Shown: positions 29,849-29,849 of the stretch, in pieces
Numbering within the stretch: position 1 is the first letter of the stretch
How the letters are laid out: the number at the start of each line of letters is the position of its first letter
Assembly: GCA_050251615.1 (NCBI GenBank)
Contig: JBFWMM010000034.1
Location: 1 to 29,849, forward strand
Source: Sedimentisphaera sp050251615
GTDB taxonomy: Bacteria > Planctomycetota > Phycisphaerae > Sedimentisphaerales > Sedimentisphaeraceae
Reading direction: 5' to 3'
Length of the DNA: 29,849 bases
Notes under the pieces: model-generated
Seen by the model: only the letters and a program-made list of their open reading frames with translations
Databases searched by the model: none
Told to the model about the DNA's origin: nothing
Position numbers and translations under genes: made by a program

Positions 29849-29849
29849 T

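Overview
The window is about 30 kb from a bacterium with an anaerobic, fermentative or H2-metabolising lifestyle. It has moderately GC-rich coding DNA, tight operons and AT-rich promoters. I see no phage, transposase, rRNA or CRISPR. The gene mix is a multi-subunit NAD-linked [FeFe]-hydrogenase, a six-subunit Rnf complex, a family-43 glycosidase-like secreted protein, a stand-alone release-factor-like protein, and a topoisomerase I with a lysine-rich tail. This suggests a PVC-type lineage (Planctomycetota, Phycisphaerae-like, or Lentisphaerota). That assignment is an inference from gene content and is weak.

Layout. (1) 18-186, minus: two tRNA genes (Val-GAC, Lys-CUU) with a promoter behind them. 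(2) 490-8780, plus: a redox/hydrogenase operon of rex, a small [2Fe-2S] protein, a sensory-type [FeFe]-hydrogenase with a PAS domain, a SpoIIE-type phosphatase, hydC, hydB, hydA and a second small [2Fe-2S] protein, closed by an intrinsic terminator. (3) 9105-14587, minus: rnfCDGEAB preceded by a small cysteine-rich membrane protein. This operon converges on the hydrogenase operon and has its own terminator. (4) 14816-17334, plus: an exported nitroreductase/DJ-1-like fusion and a GH43-like secreted protein. (5) 17335-17950: about 600 bp without genes, filled with a mosaic repeat family that also occurs at 8.9 kb and 25.2 kb. (6) 17955-25027, minus: an aminotransferase (ilvE), an MFS transporter, a release-factor-like protein, an MlaF/MlaE-type lipid ABC transporter, an anti-sigma-like kinase plus STAS antagonist pair, a zinc-peptidase-like lipoprotein and a DJ-1 protein. 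(7) 25358-29666, plus: topA, an AEC-family permease and an RluD-type pseudouridine synthase. (8) The right edge cuts off the C-terminus of an unidentified minus-strand gene.

How it fits together. HydABC couples H2 to NAD(H) and, in bifurcating relatives, to ferredoxin. Rnf couples ferredoxin and NAD(H) to an ion gradient. Their adjacency, with the NADH/NAD+ sensor Rex heading one operon, makes this a redox-balancing island. A non-catalytic-looking H2 sensor and a PP2C phosphatase sit inside the hydrogenase operon. A kinase/STAS pair, the usual targets of such phosphatases, lies 18 kb away in the same window. An H2- or redox-responsive partner switch is therefore a plausible but unproven reading. 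The hydrogenase maturases HydE, HydF and HydG and the flavin transferase ApbE are not in the window.
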